Assembly (NCBI GenBank): GCA_051294375.1
Contig: CM119268.1
Location: 14,997,897 to 15,061,896 of the forward strand
Length of the DNA stretch: 64,000 bases
From: Paraspadella gotoi
Lineage: Eukaryota; Chaetognatha
Direction of reading: 5' to 3'
This document shows positions 10,880 through 29,222 of this stretch, piece after piece. The notes under the pieces are model-generated. The model saw nothing but the letters and a program-made list of their open reading frames with translations, had not been told where the DNA came from and made no database searches. The position numbers were made by a program, and so were the translations under genes. Within the stretch, counting starts at the first letter, position 1. Each line of letters begins with the position of its first letter.

Positions 10880-13800
10880 ATGGCGCTTTACAAACTTCGT
10901 CGAAACCCTCGGCGCCTTTCTATCGCCGCCCTCTGCTCCTTTGTTTGTTGGTTCCTTCCGCCACCGACAGATGTCGCGGCCGCCACGTCAATTTACGTCG
11001 TGGAAGTGGAAAATCCCGAAGTCGGCTACGAGTATTCGAAATTTTCTTGTAAGGTATTATTTTTCCGTCGTTCTTTCTTGAGAAAGACAAGCACGTAGTT
11101 GTTTCTTGCTTCTTTTTTTTTTTAAAGCCAATTCTTTTAATCGCGATTTAGGGAAAGACGGGCGGCCCCTTTCCCGACCCAGACGATTGCGCCATCTATC
11201 ACCATTGCATGTTCGGAAGAGACTTCACGCAAAACTGCGCCAAAGGGTTTGTCCTCATTTCTGAAATGCTTTTTTTTCCCCCAATTAATATCTGTCGATG
11301 TCTTTGCTTTCTGCCAAGAATGGGAAGGAACATTTTCTTTCCTCCCATCTTAGACTGCGTTTTAACCCTCGGCTCCTCGTCTGCGATCTGGCGGCCAAAG
11401 TCAAAAACTGCGGCGCCAAAGTGAAGCCGACGCCGTCCAGCGCCGCTACCGAGAAAACGGAGACGACGAAGGAGACGACGAAGAAGACGACGAAGAAGGC
11501 GATCGAGAAGACGACGACTAAAAAGGTGACGTTATGGCAACAGCCGGGTTTCCTGTGATGCCCATTGGGATGGGGCATCTCACTGTTGGCTTTGGGGGCT
11601 TCCGACCCTCAGTGACGCCTCCTGTTACTGGCGCGGTTACCCTAGAACGGTATCGCTTTGCCAACGCAGAGTCGTTAGGACTGTGGATGGAACACAAAGC
11701 TTGGGATGGTGAGTTCCCCCTCTGAGCCAATGGGATTGGCTGAACGATGATGGACGTCAGGCGGTGTGAATATACTGCCACAACGTTTGAATAAGAGAAT
11801 GATACTCTGGTAAAATTCACCCTTATTAAGCCAATGGAAGAATAGAAAGAAAATGTCCAAAGGTTCGTAGATTACGAGGAAATTTCAAGTTTGTAGATTT
11901 GACTGTTATATGAAAGGAATGAATGAAATGAAATGCCCATATAAGTTAGGAGGAAAGATACGACTTTGCTTGTTGAACGGATCAATAATCGTTATATTGG
12001 TGTTAGCAATTTCATAACCAACAGCTCCTGTTAATTCTCTTCATGAAAGGTTTCGGTGGTGACTCGACCTCCCACGATTCCTTCGTCCACGATCGTCTTC
12101 GGCGCTGAATTTTGTCCTCCACAGGGCACCTACGTTTTTCCATCCAAACAGGGTGAGAGATCGTTAAATGAAAAATGATTGGTTGACAATCATTCGTCAA
12201 TCTTAATTTGTTTTTTGCATAAAAGTGTTTTTATAAGTATTTCCCCAAACTTCATTCGAAATTCAAGAATGTTCAATGAATTGTTCATCGTCTAATTCGA
12301 CCCCATTTAGGCTGTCATATATACGTCAGATGTTACGAGGGTCTTCGAGAGATCAACACCTGCCCCTATCCAAAGTACTTTGACGAGGCAACCCTCACCT
12401 GTCTCGATTGGCGCCGTGTCAAGTGCGGCGATAGGCCCGAGGTACGTATTGCTCATCATACATATTTTGGCACTATTTTCCGAAAGCGTTACTTAATCCC
12501 TTAATTGTATTTTAACCTTAATGTTTAACTCTGATCTTTTTTTTATACTTATTCTAATCCCTAACCCATACCTAATACCTAATTACCCATACCTAATTTT
12601 TAATCCTTATCCCCAACTACAATACCTAATCTAAAAACCTAACCCCTAATCTTATCTTCTAATCTTAAACCCTGATCCCTAAACCGAACCCTTAACCCTA
12701 ATCTTAAATTATAATTCTAATCTCTAATTTAATTTTTAAGCTTAAAAATTAACTTAATTCGGAATTTAAGCCGAAATTGGGCACTTTTGTAAAATATGGT
12801 CCATATTTGTAGCATAATTTCAATTCACTTTTTCGCACCTGAGGCTAAAGAGCCATGTGAGTACAGAATCGGGGCTCCGGGAGAAATCAGAGCTCCGCCT
12901 TGTTGGTTGACTCCCACGTGCAAGGAGAAGTCCAACGATATGTATGCGGACGTTAGAAGGGATTGCAGGCGAGTTGGTTCAGATTTTGATCTGATTTGAT
13001 TTGTAATGCTCAAAGATGTGAGTTAACACATTAACAATACATATTGTTAATGAGAATTTTGTCTTGCTCCTCTCATTAGCGAGACTATTTTTTAACATCC
13101 ATTCATCACTAGGCTATTAAGATGTATTTAAATTAAATCCATCTTCCGTTTCAGATCGTTCTACCGCTGCGAGGAAGGAAGAACGATGGAACTAAAAAAG
13201 TGCGACCAGGAAACTGAGTCCGCGTCACTCTCGGCCTTCGGGATGATGTTCAGGTGAATGAAGAAGAGTCGCTCTCGAGAATTCGCCAGAAGGAGGTTCG
13301 ATGTTGACAAAAATTGGAAGCAAGCTTTAAAATTTGGCTTGAACTTATTTTCTACTTGCCAATTTTTTATGTCTTCGTGACTATTCCTATAGTGCTATGT
13401 TTATTCTTATCATTGCACCGCAGTATAACAAATATTGTGCCGACCATTCCTTAAAAGTATCAGCAGAGAACGCTCGAAAAATTACGCCCAAAAATTACGC
13501 ACAGAAAATTATTGTTTTATATATCTAATACCGGAAGAAGTTTTCGCAATAAATTAAAGTCTCAATTTCATGTTATTATTGGTTATTGTTGTATGTTATT
13601 GTTATTGTTATATGTTATTATTATTTAGCGAAAAAACTAAACGATGCGAAGACGCGATGCTCGTCCAATTTCCCTGCGGCCCAAACCTTCCTCTGAGTAA
13701 AAAGGGTCAACCCAAGTGTCCCTCCGGTGCTGACGGATGGTGGGGCGATCCATTTGACTGCAGGGTCTACCACAAGTGCAGGTGAGAAGATATTAATAAA

Positions 13801-14141
13801 AGGTATTCATTAAATCGCCTCTATGACTATAAAAAAAACAACACATTCCTGATCGTTGACAACGTTTGTCAATTTTGTATTCGCCTCTTTCTGTTCCTTT
13901 CAGCAAAACCGGAAGGCAACAGACCTTTGTTTGTTCACCCGGAACCGTTTGGGATCAGGACAAGAAAGCTTGCGTCCTGAAGACGGCCAAGGAAGAGTTG
14001 CGGTAAGTTTTCTTCTTTGTTTGCCCTTTTTTTCTTTTTATCCCTCTCGCTCATTTTTATTTATTTACGCTCTTGCAGCTCGTTGGTTGTCTGTCGTGTT
14101 GATTTTTTTTTTACTCTCCTGTTTTTCCGTTTATTTTTTTT

Positions 14142-14238
<97 letters not shown>

Positions 14239-14367
14239 GCCTCCCCCGATCTCACACCATCGCCCTCCTGTCATCTCCCCCGATCTTTTCACAGATGCTC
14301 ACGGGTTTCGTCGTACATGTGCGATGGTCGGACGAAAGAGTCCTTGACGATGCCAGATTTGGACTGA
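10880..14367 (+). CDS. Secreted chitin-binding peritrophin-type protein (10 exons, complete)
   Basis: Likely an extracellular cuticle or peritrophic chitin-binding protein. Exons: 10880-11053, 11152-11246, 11354-11525, 12050-12152, 12311-12441, 12844-12968, 13155-13253, 13629-13781, 13904-14002 and 14295-14367. All phases agree and give one ORF ending in TGA. The first exon has a basic N-terminus and a hydrophobic stretch (SIAALCSFVCWFL) that can act as signal sequence. At least two clear type-2 chitin-binding (CBM14) cysteine modules follow. One is FSCKGKTGGPFPDPDDCAIY to VKNCG; the other is CPPQGTYVFPSKQGCHIYVR to RVKCG. More Cys-rich modules follow (CPSGADGWWGDPFDC, YHKC). A Thr/Lys-rich linker near 11440-11525 separates modules, as in peritrophins. 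Intron 6 starts with GC rather than GT. Intron 3 holds a transposon-like element, intron 5 telomere-like DNA and intron 9 a (CT)n tract. Domain assignment is strong; the tissue role is inferred. Confidence 0.88.
11530..11794. mobile_element. Diverged member of the ATGGCAAC...GCCACA element family
   Basis: An intronic element sharing its ends and 5' half with the copies at 35.8, 36.3 and 41.3 kb: it starts TTATGGCAAC, contains GACCCTCAGTGACGCCTCCT and ends ACTGCCACAACG. The middle differs from the other copies. ACGTT occurs just outside both ends and may be part of the target-site duplication. It sits in intron 3 of the chitin-binding gene. Confidence 0.6.
12480..12790. repeat. Degenerate telomere-like (CCTAA/CCCTAA) tract in an intron
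   Basis: About 230 bases dominated by CCTAA, CCCTAA and related units, heavily mutated, inside intron 5 of the chitin-binding gene. Flanks around 12465 (TTTTGGCACTATTTTCCG) and 12775 (reverse complement TGCCCAATTTCGG) are weakly inverted, so this may be the core of an old foldback element. Confidence 0.6.
14145..14236. repeat. (CT)n microsatellite in the last intron of the chitin-binding gene
   Basis: About 46 CT units, pyrimidine on the coding strand, ending 58 bases upstream of the acceptor at 14294. Confidence 0.95.
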
Positions 14368-17300
14368 AAAAACCCCGACTTTTTGGGAATTAAGTCCGGG
14401 AACATTGCTTGTTTGGGCAAAATTCCGACCAATCGTGAAAGTTGCATTTTTAAAAAATGAACCCTATATTATTTAACGAGGCAAGCGCGTCACCCTATAG
14501 TAAGCAAACTTTGTACATTCTACAAGCAGTGAATCTAAACCGAAGCAAAAATCCTGATATACAAAGAAAAAGAAGACGTGGACGTGTTTGGAAAAGCGTA
14601 TGCTTTCTTTTTTATTGATGGATCTAATTTTTTTTATTATTGACCAACTGTGCTAGCGAAATAGAACGAACCCTCTTGACTTGCGTAGAATCTCAAGCTA
14701 TGATACTTTTGCGCAAAATGCTTGATTCTTATGCATCGCCAATTTAAAAAAAAAAAACGTTATTCTTTTGTTCTCTCGCTGTTTCTGAGTGTATTTCGAG
14801 CGCACCTGTTGATCAGGTGTCCTCTGTCGTCAAAAATTTGATTTATCCATAACTTTTTATGTATTAGCTACAAGGCTTGCTTCATATATTCCGCTCAAAT
14901 AAAATTTTGATATCGAAACTTGTTCTTAAAGTACTGTACTTTATAATTTTTTTAATGCTTATTATCGAGAAATATAGAAATTTATTACAAGGCCAAGATA
15001 GCTTGTTTATTGAATGAATGGATAATTTTATATTTTTTGAACCATATTCTGATTTTAGAAATATTCTTCGAAATTACTAATGGCTATTTTCTATATTTCT
15101 GGTCAAAATGGTCAAAAAGTAAGATCGATCGTTTCGCCAAATTAAATATGAGACAAGGCGAAAAGTCTCTCGATAAATCGCTTTACCCAAACTCTTAATG
15201 ACCGTCTCGGAAAGAGGGTGTTAACGACACGATTTCAAAACGGTCTCGCACTCTCGGTCAGGTTCATGCTCATCGCTTAGACAATATTATGCTATACTCT
15301 TTCCCTTTGCTTGACTAGCCATAGCCGATGAAATTTAAATACTAATGTATACAGCGTTAAAATAATCTATCATGACCATAGATTATGGTATTAAAGTATT
15401 TTTTGTCAAAAATGCTTTCTTCTGAGGGTACTCGCTTAATTAAAAATATTATATTACTATATAGAACAAAAAATCTTTTTTAAAAATCTTAAAATTTTTT
15501 TATGGATTCTGATAGAGCATAAAAGTTAAACTAGAAATATAATTACAGCTTTTAAAAATTCTTACGTTTTCTAAGTGAAAATATAAAAAAAAAATAAAAA
15601 TCATCAAAAGATGATGATGATGATGATTTTTTATAGTTTTTCTCATTTTTGACACACTTATCGTAAAAATATTTAAAAAATAATCATACTTTGTGTAGAC
15701 AACTTTTTATGAGCTATCTGAATCTGGTCCTAAAATTCAAAAATTCCCAAAAAAAATTTTGGCCTTTCCTATCTATAAATAAATATTAAAAAATTAATTA
15801 CTAGGTATAGAGCCATATTAGAAATTTTTTGTCCATTGAAAGTATTCTTAAAAATGTCTAAATATTCGTTTGAGCATTGTACTCTCACTCTAAATTTTTG
15901 ACTTACCCCATTGAGTGCGGCTACCCCTAGCTTGACAGACTATGATAGAATATGTATATTGATCAATGATCAATGATCATGGAGCTATCCTTCTTATTAT
16001 TACGCGAAAAATTCAGATTTTATTGCCTGTAATTGACAAAGACAAATCCTTGTTGTAGTAGAGGTGGAAAAACAAGTCAAAAAAGGGAAAAAAAATGTTC
16101 GGCAAAGCCTTTGGCAAAGGCAAAGTGGAGAGTTTAAAACAACCCACGAGGCTAAGAATTTTTTGGATTTTGATCAACTTTCTTATGTATATCTTAGATT
16201 AAGCATCTCTTAAATTTCGTTTCGGCAACCATAAAGTTACTGTTCCAGGAATCAGATCAATGATATGCATTTTTTTCTAGATTCATCTGCCGTTACTTCG
16301 CCGCCGCCTTTTTACCTTGGACTCTCTTCATCGGTAAAAGCCTGAATTATTCGAAAAGTTGTAACGTCTCGGCAAGGGTCAGACTTTTACATATTTGCGT
16401 ATTGATTATTCAAACAAGGAGGGATGGATGAATCTTATGGATAAGAAAGGACACGCGAGGGATTTCCGAGACCTTTCCGAATAAGTCACCCTTTGTAATA
16501 AAGTGGAATAACGACGGAAGGTTGGCCAAACCGAAAAGGTTTTGAAGATTATTATGGAAGTACTTTAAACCTGACATTTCTTTTTGAAAGAAAATGGCTA
16601 AAAAAAGTATTCAAAAATTTCATAGGGGAAAATAATTTTCTTTTAAGAAATTCTTTTTATTTTTAAAAAATTCTAAATAATAACATTATCAAAGATTTAT
16701 TTAAAAAGTAACTAAATGGCGGTATGTAATAAAGCCGGAAAAACAGATTTTTTTTCTTAAATATACAAAAAAGATTTTCGCTCTAAACTAATTGGCGTGG
16801 ACATAAGCTTTATTGTCTCTTCTTTGAATGCTTTTTTTACAACGTATTTTTTTTTGTAACTCGCTTTTCTCTTTTTTAGTACCAGAGTTTTATTTGTTCT
16901 GTATCTTCATAATAGATGTTCTAAAGGAATTCTCAAAACTTTAAGATAAGACGTATCTAAGTTTTTTCGTGTTTATTATTTTTCGTTTCTTAATCCATGT
17001 TGACTTGTTTTCGAAATTTCCTTCCATTGGGACAGAGATTATTTCATGTGTCCAATTTATGGGGAAAAAATCATCGGAAAAAAAATCAAAAGGATCTCAT
17101 AAAATATAGACTAATAACGCCTGCTGTTTTTTTGTATAAAAACAAAAAATGACACGAAAATATGCAGTTAAATAATCTTCATTAAAGGAAAATATAATTT
17201 CTAAAGTTAATTCTTTAATCATATTGAATTATACGAGTTTCTACTTTCAATTTGTTTGTCAAGGATCCTTCAGTCTGTTATAAAATTTAAATTTCTTTAA

Positions 17301-18157
17301 CCTAGGTCAATGACAAGATTCAAGCGACATCCACTTTTCAACGAATGAACAAAAAACTAACAATAACATTTTTTCGGATTTATATGAGCGTCACAAACTC
17401 TGCACCTCCCAAACCGTCGAGCGCCACCGCATGAGATAAAATCTAAACTATCATGACGAAATAAAACAGAATGAAAACAAAAGTCTAAAAGAATTCAACA
17501 AATCGTCGGTGTGTATGATGCAATTAGAAGTTTCCATCATTCACCCCCCCGAATAATTTTTATTAGTTTCTTTTCTTTCAAAACCTGACTATTCGCGCAG
17601 ATGCTGAGTACTAGGTATACTTGTTCTTTTCTTTAAACCCTCTTTCTCTTCCTTTCTTTATGGCGACGACACACGACAAAAAAGAACAACAAAAAACAAA
17701 CTAACAAAATGACAACACGTAAAAAGCACTCATGGGAAACGCGTGCGTTTGGAAAGAAGAAAAAAGAAAAGTCGCGAGGCTCGCGAGGGAAAATATTTCG
17801 AAACTAGCAGCAGGTGAACCACGACATGACAATATATACTTGGCATACTGGAATTATACTATTTATAGTAGTTGTTTCCATAATTTAATTAAAAATATGT
17901 TTTAGACAACGGCAAAGTATATAATAAACTTTGTAATAATTTTTGCCGTTGTACAAATCAAAACGAATTTCTCCTTTAAATTCAACATATTTTAATTGTA
18001 TAAACACAGTAACTACTAAGTAGTTACGAATTGGCCTTATCGATTAATGGTGATGTAGGACATAACCACTAATGGCCCTAATGACAGAAAATTAAATACA
18101 ACATTTTACCTTTCTTTACAAATCTCCCGTTAGACTCTCTTTGGAGAGTGTCTCAAG
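14368..18157. other. 3.8-kb gene-poor AT-rich spacer
   Basis: I see no coding exon with both splice signals and frame continuity. It contains a short (GAT)n run at about 15609-15628, an ATGATCA-type direct repeat at 15958-15981, and an imperfect hairpin at about 17906-17955 whose arms are ACAACGGCAAA and TTTGCCGTTGT. A 35-base stretch at 14993-15034 resembles the right edge of the window. The final few hundred bases should hold the promoter of the next gene. Confidence 0.55.
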
Positions 18158-25109
<6,952 letters not shown>

Positions 25110-26395
25110 TAGATTCCGATTTCCTCGAATCGCGATTGACTTCGTCATTGCGAACGGAACTTTGATGGATTCCGACGTTTTTCACGGTTTTTGTGAAAGT
25201 GAAAAACGAGCGTGGTCGTGAGAAATGTCGATTTTCTTGTCGCTGGCGTCGAGAAGACCCGCGAGCAAGAACTCGTGGCGTGGAAGGAGTTCGCGCGGGA
25301 AAACGGAGCAAGAGCCCTTTTAATAAAAAAAAAAAAAAAAAAATTCTAAAGGTCGTTTGAAGTGGAAATTGTTTAGTGATTCTATGAGGTTTTTTGTCAA
25401 ATATTTAGGGAAGTTACCAGGAAAATACCATTTCTCGGAGTCACCTTGAAATTTGTCATGTGCAGAGATAAGGAAACGGTTTTCAGAAAGTAATGCCAGA
25501 AGCATTTTTATATTATATTAATACTGCCCGCTCTTTTATACGAAATACTGCTTTTTGCACACCCCCTAAACGAGATTACTTGAACTCACGAAACAGCCAT
25601 AACCAACAGAAAATCATTACTAACAAGGCTTGTGCTAATACTTACAAAGACATGTGATCTCTCGTATGACAAACGTGGTATCTAACACCCACTGAAACAC
25701 ACCTAAAATATATACGAAATATATTTTAGGAAACTTTTTTGGAAGTTGAGAAAGCTTGCGCTCCAAGCAAAATACATCCGAATGAAATAGTTTTCGTGTA
25801 ATCTGGTCCTCTTGTGTTAATATTGTTACAATATGTTAATTTTAAGTGTAATTTAGTGTTTGTTTATTCAAACTTAGTTGGCACAATAAAGTATGATCCT
25901 AGGTTGTTTTACTGGTTTAGGATTTTCATAATTTTCATGACCTTGTATCATCTGTAATTAATCGAGATTGAGCGCAACTCTCTTTGGACTTCGTGTGCTA
26001 ATTTTTGCTTCTATTGATTTTTTTTCACTGTCGTATTACAATTCGCTTTTTTAACTCACACTTCATACGCTAAGAAATAAAAAGGAATTGTTATCTAATT
26101 GAGCTATTAGTTTTTTTAGATTTAATAAAAACGAATCCAACAACTCTTGCTTTTATAACAGCAGTGCAGAATTAGTTGAAAATTTACACTCGAATGTGAA
26201 AAAAAAATTTGTGTTCGTGTTTTTTATTTTTATTTTTAAGAAACAAATTTTAATAAACAGAAACTAAATTAAAAATAAATTATTTAACTCATCTATCAAT
26301 CAATCAATGAAGCAATCAATTAACCAATCAAAATTATGTACTCAATCTATTTTGAGGAAATTCCTCGCTAAAGTATTTCTTCTCGCTTTTCTCTG
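25110..26395. other. Convergent intergenic spacer
   Basis: AT-rich DNA between two convergent genes, holding 3' UTRs of both. It includes a poly-A run at about 25321-25342 directly after AATAAA. No coding signal seen. Confidence 0.6.
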
Positions 26396-28449
26396 TCACC
26401 GCGGATTCATGTAGTCTTCGCCAAAGTATAGCCGGAGATACTCGTCGATCTTCTTGTCGGAACAGGGGACGTGGACGAGGAATCCGTGAAGGTCGGCCGA
26501 GCAGACGTTGTCGGTAAAGTCCATTGAGTCGACGGTGCCGTGATGGTGGCGCGTGTCGTAGATCTTGCGTTCGTAGTTAAAGTAAAGATCCACCGTTTTC
26601 CCGCCTTTCACGAGGACCTGTTTTTATTGTTTGTTTTGTTTTACGTTTGATTTTGGTTGAAAATTATTGTCTGCGGAGAACTGAAGGTCGCTGAAGCACC
26701 CTGACGGTTTTATTTAAAAAGTTAAGAGGAGCGAAAAATACTTTATCATTTATACGAAATCGAAAGAAAAATAGCTCCTTATATCTTATTGGGTGTTATG
26801 ACTATTAGACTAATGCCTATTAAAGAGAAAACATTCCACAATATTAATTTAATACCCACAGACTTTAAAGTACCATCCTTCACTTCTTCTAATACGTCCC
26901 TTCTCTCCACTCACCTTGATATAAAACCCTTCTTGCTTCCCATGGATTTGGGGGAAGGGTCCGTAGTCCAATTTGGCTTTGAGCATCCTAAACTCGCGTG
27001 GCCGCCGCAAAATCTCCCTCATGATCCGAGGATAGTGGTCCATGCTGTTCCACTGCAGCAGATCCACGTCGGGGTCGCGGGGAATGATACTGCACTGGCG
27101 CCACCAGCCGAGTAGCGTCCCGCAGTTGAGCCAGGGGCGGATCCGAATGCTCTTAAGCAGCTTGTCAAGAGCGACGATGCTCTTCATGTAAGGCCAAATC
27201 TCCCGTTCGTCCCTGAGGCGTCGACTCTTGAGCCCGGGTCCCCGACGCCTCGCTCTATTTTTATCGCAGGCCTTAAACTCTGACGCCCCACGTTGCCAGT
27301 GAAAATACTCAAAGTTCTTGGGGGCGTAGAAAAGAGGAGGCGCCCCTTCGGGATCCGACCGGTCGTGGATGGGTTCGAGTTGGAACTCCTCGAAGGCCTC
27401 GGCGGGAATCTTAAAGTTTCCGTCGTCGTCGGGCTCCGGCCCCGCCCAGAAGTAGGTGGATCTGGGACGTCCGCGTCGATGGAGGATGCGGATGTGGAGA
27501 CGTTTCCATTCGTAATATGGAAGAGGAAAAGGATTGGAGGAAATGAAGGTAGGGATCACGTTGGAGGCGATGTCGACGATGACGAAGATGTTCGTCAAGA
27601 GAGGCCCTTCCTTCAGCTTGACGACTTTGACGAACTCGGCGCAGGAAATGACGAGGCTGCGGGATTGAAATGGGGGCGTGATTGGATGAGACTTTCACCG
27701 AAATTGTAGTTGTCCTTTGATTGTCCTATTAATGTCTTCCATTGTTATTGTTCTTGTCATTGGTGAATAAATAATTCTCTATTTAAACATTGTGTTGTAA
27801 ACATCTGTCACAACGTATATATATATACACATCGGCGAAAGGTCAAAAAGGAGAAAATTTACAAATTTTCTGAATGATAGTTTGAATATACGAATAAATC
27901 CTACTGCCACGCCTACAATTTCTCCTTTGTGCCGCCTCACCCTTCGTTCAGCGACTCCATAACCCTTTCCTCGTCGTCGGCAAAGATCCCAAACCGGCTG
28001 ACGACCGTCTCCGCGCTCAAGACGTTCGCCGTCAAGTTTCGTTCCAGCGACTCTAGAAAATCTTTTAATTCGAGGACAATGAGCTGCACGCGGAGGAGGC
28101 GGAAGCGATGGAGGAGGTCGTTGAAGATGGAGGAGGGGTTGCAGGAAGGAAGAGTGGAGGAGGATGTGGTGGAGGTAGAGGAGAGGGTCGCGGAGGTCGA
28201 CGAAGAGGAGGAGGAGGGAGAGGTCCGAGGGCGAGACGACGAGGAGTTGGAGAAGAACATCGTTTCGTAGGCGACGATAGACGTAGAAGTCGACGAAGAA
28301 GACGATGACGAGGAAACAAGGTTCAAAACGTCGTCGTTGTTGCTGTTATCGTTGTCGTTGGCCCGATGTTTCGTGGCTATTAAGAGTTCTACAATCACCA
28401 TGGCAACGGCGATCAGAGTCAAGTACAGAAGAAACTGACGCGGACGCAT
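26396..28449 (-). CDS. Fukutin-like LicD-fold protein, type II membrane (3 exons, complete)
   Basis: Probable Golgi/ER phosphosugar-transferase-like protein of the fukutin/FKRP (LicD) superfamily. Exons: 27941-28449, 26915-27653 and 26396-26617, phases 2 and 0, giving about 489 residues ending in TGA. The N-terminus is a classic type II anchor: a short basic cytosolic tail, then FLLYLTLIAVAMVIVELLIA, then a long Ser/Thr-rich stem. The luminal part contains ALDKLLKSIRIRPWLNCGTL followed by GWWRQCSIIPRDPDVDL. This matches the fukutin LDSLGVPFWLSSGT...GWYRQC...DVDL region, with the Asp cluster expected to bind metal. The last exon (FLVHVPCSDKKIDEYLRLYF) matches the end of LicD proteins. In vertebrates this family builds alpha-dystroglycan glycans; whether this member does is unknown. 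The Ser-run stem looks low-complexity and lineage-specific. Confidence 0.82.
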
Positions 28450-29222
28450 CTCGATTTTTTTTTGTTGGTTAAGTTATGAGACAAAGTTTATGTAAAAAAA
28501 AAAACAATTCTTTTGAGTGAACTGTACAGAGAAATTCTTCAATGCTTTCGTTAACTCAGTAATTCTTTTACTCGGCAACGACAATTGATTTATGGACTGA
28601 CAATTCACTATTTATTAACTGATTAAACGATTAATTCTGACTAATAAGGATGTTTTGATCAATTCTCAAAACAATATAAAATACTGAATTAGAACTTATA
28701 TTCATTGTTACTGTTATTTTCTTTTATTTTTTTGTTTTCATCAGTTATATTTTTTCAATGAGCCTGTAAATGTAAGTGTAACTGCATAAAAAATTTAATA
28801 TGAAATATACTTCTCACAATTTTAGGCTAAACTTTTTTTTGCAGAATAGAAAAAGAACTTTACAAAATAAATTCAGATAACTTTCTACTGAAATCCAGAT
28901 AACTAAAGAAAAAAATAATACAAATAGGAAAAAACTAATGTCGAACATGACAAATTAAACAACAAATGCGTATTATTGGTTTATATTTATAAACTATTTT
29001 AGCAATCATTCGATTTGCAAAACAAAACAAAATAACCGCAGAGTGAAACATGAAATGAAGTGGGAACAGTGGCGATAATAAAATCCTTAAAATAACATTG
29101 AGTGTTAAATCCAATCAACGAGTGTGACCACATAAAAGTTTTAGCACAATAGGATAATGTCTGACCACATAAAATTATCCAAATCGATATAAACAATGTA
29201 GTGAGACTGAGACGAAAAGTTT
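28450..29222. other. Spacer between the fukutin-like start and the ARAP-like end
   Basis: AT-rich, with several TTTATT (minus-strand AATAAA) hexamers. It should hold the ARAP-like 3' UTR and the fukutin-like promoter. A minus-strand open frame at 28999-29286 is out of phase with the ARAP exons and reads as low-quality coding. Confidence 0.5.
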
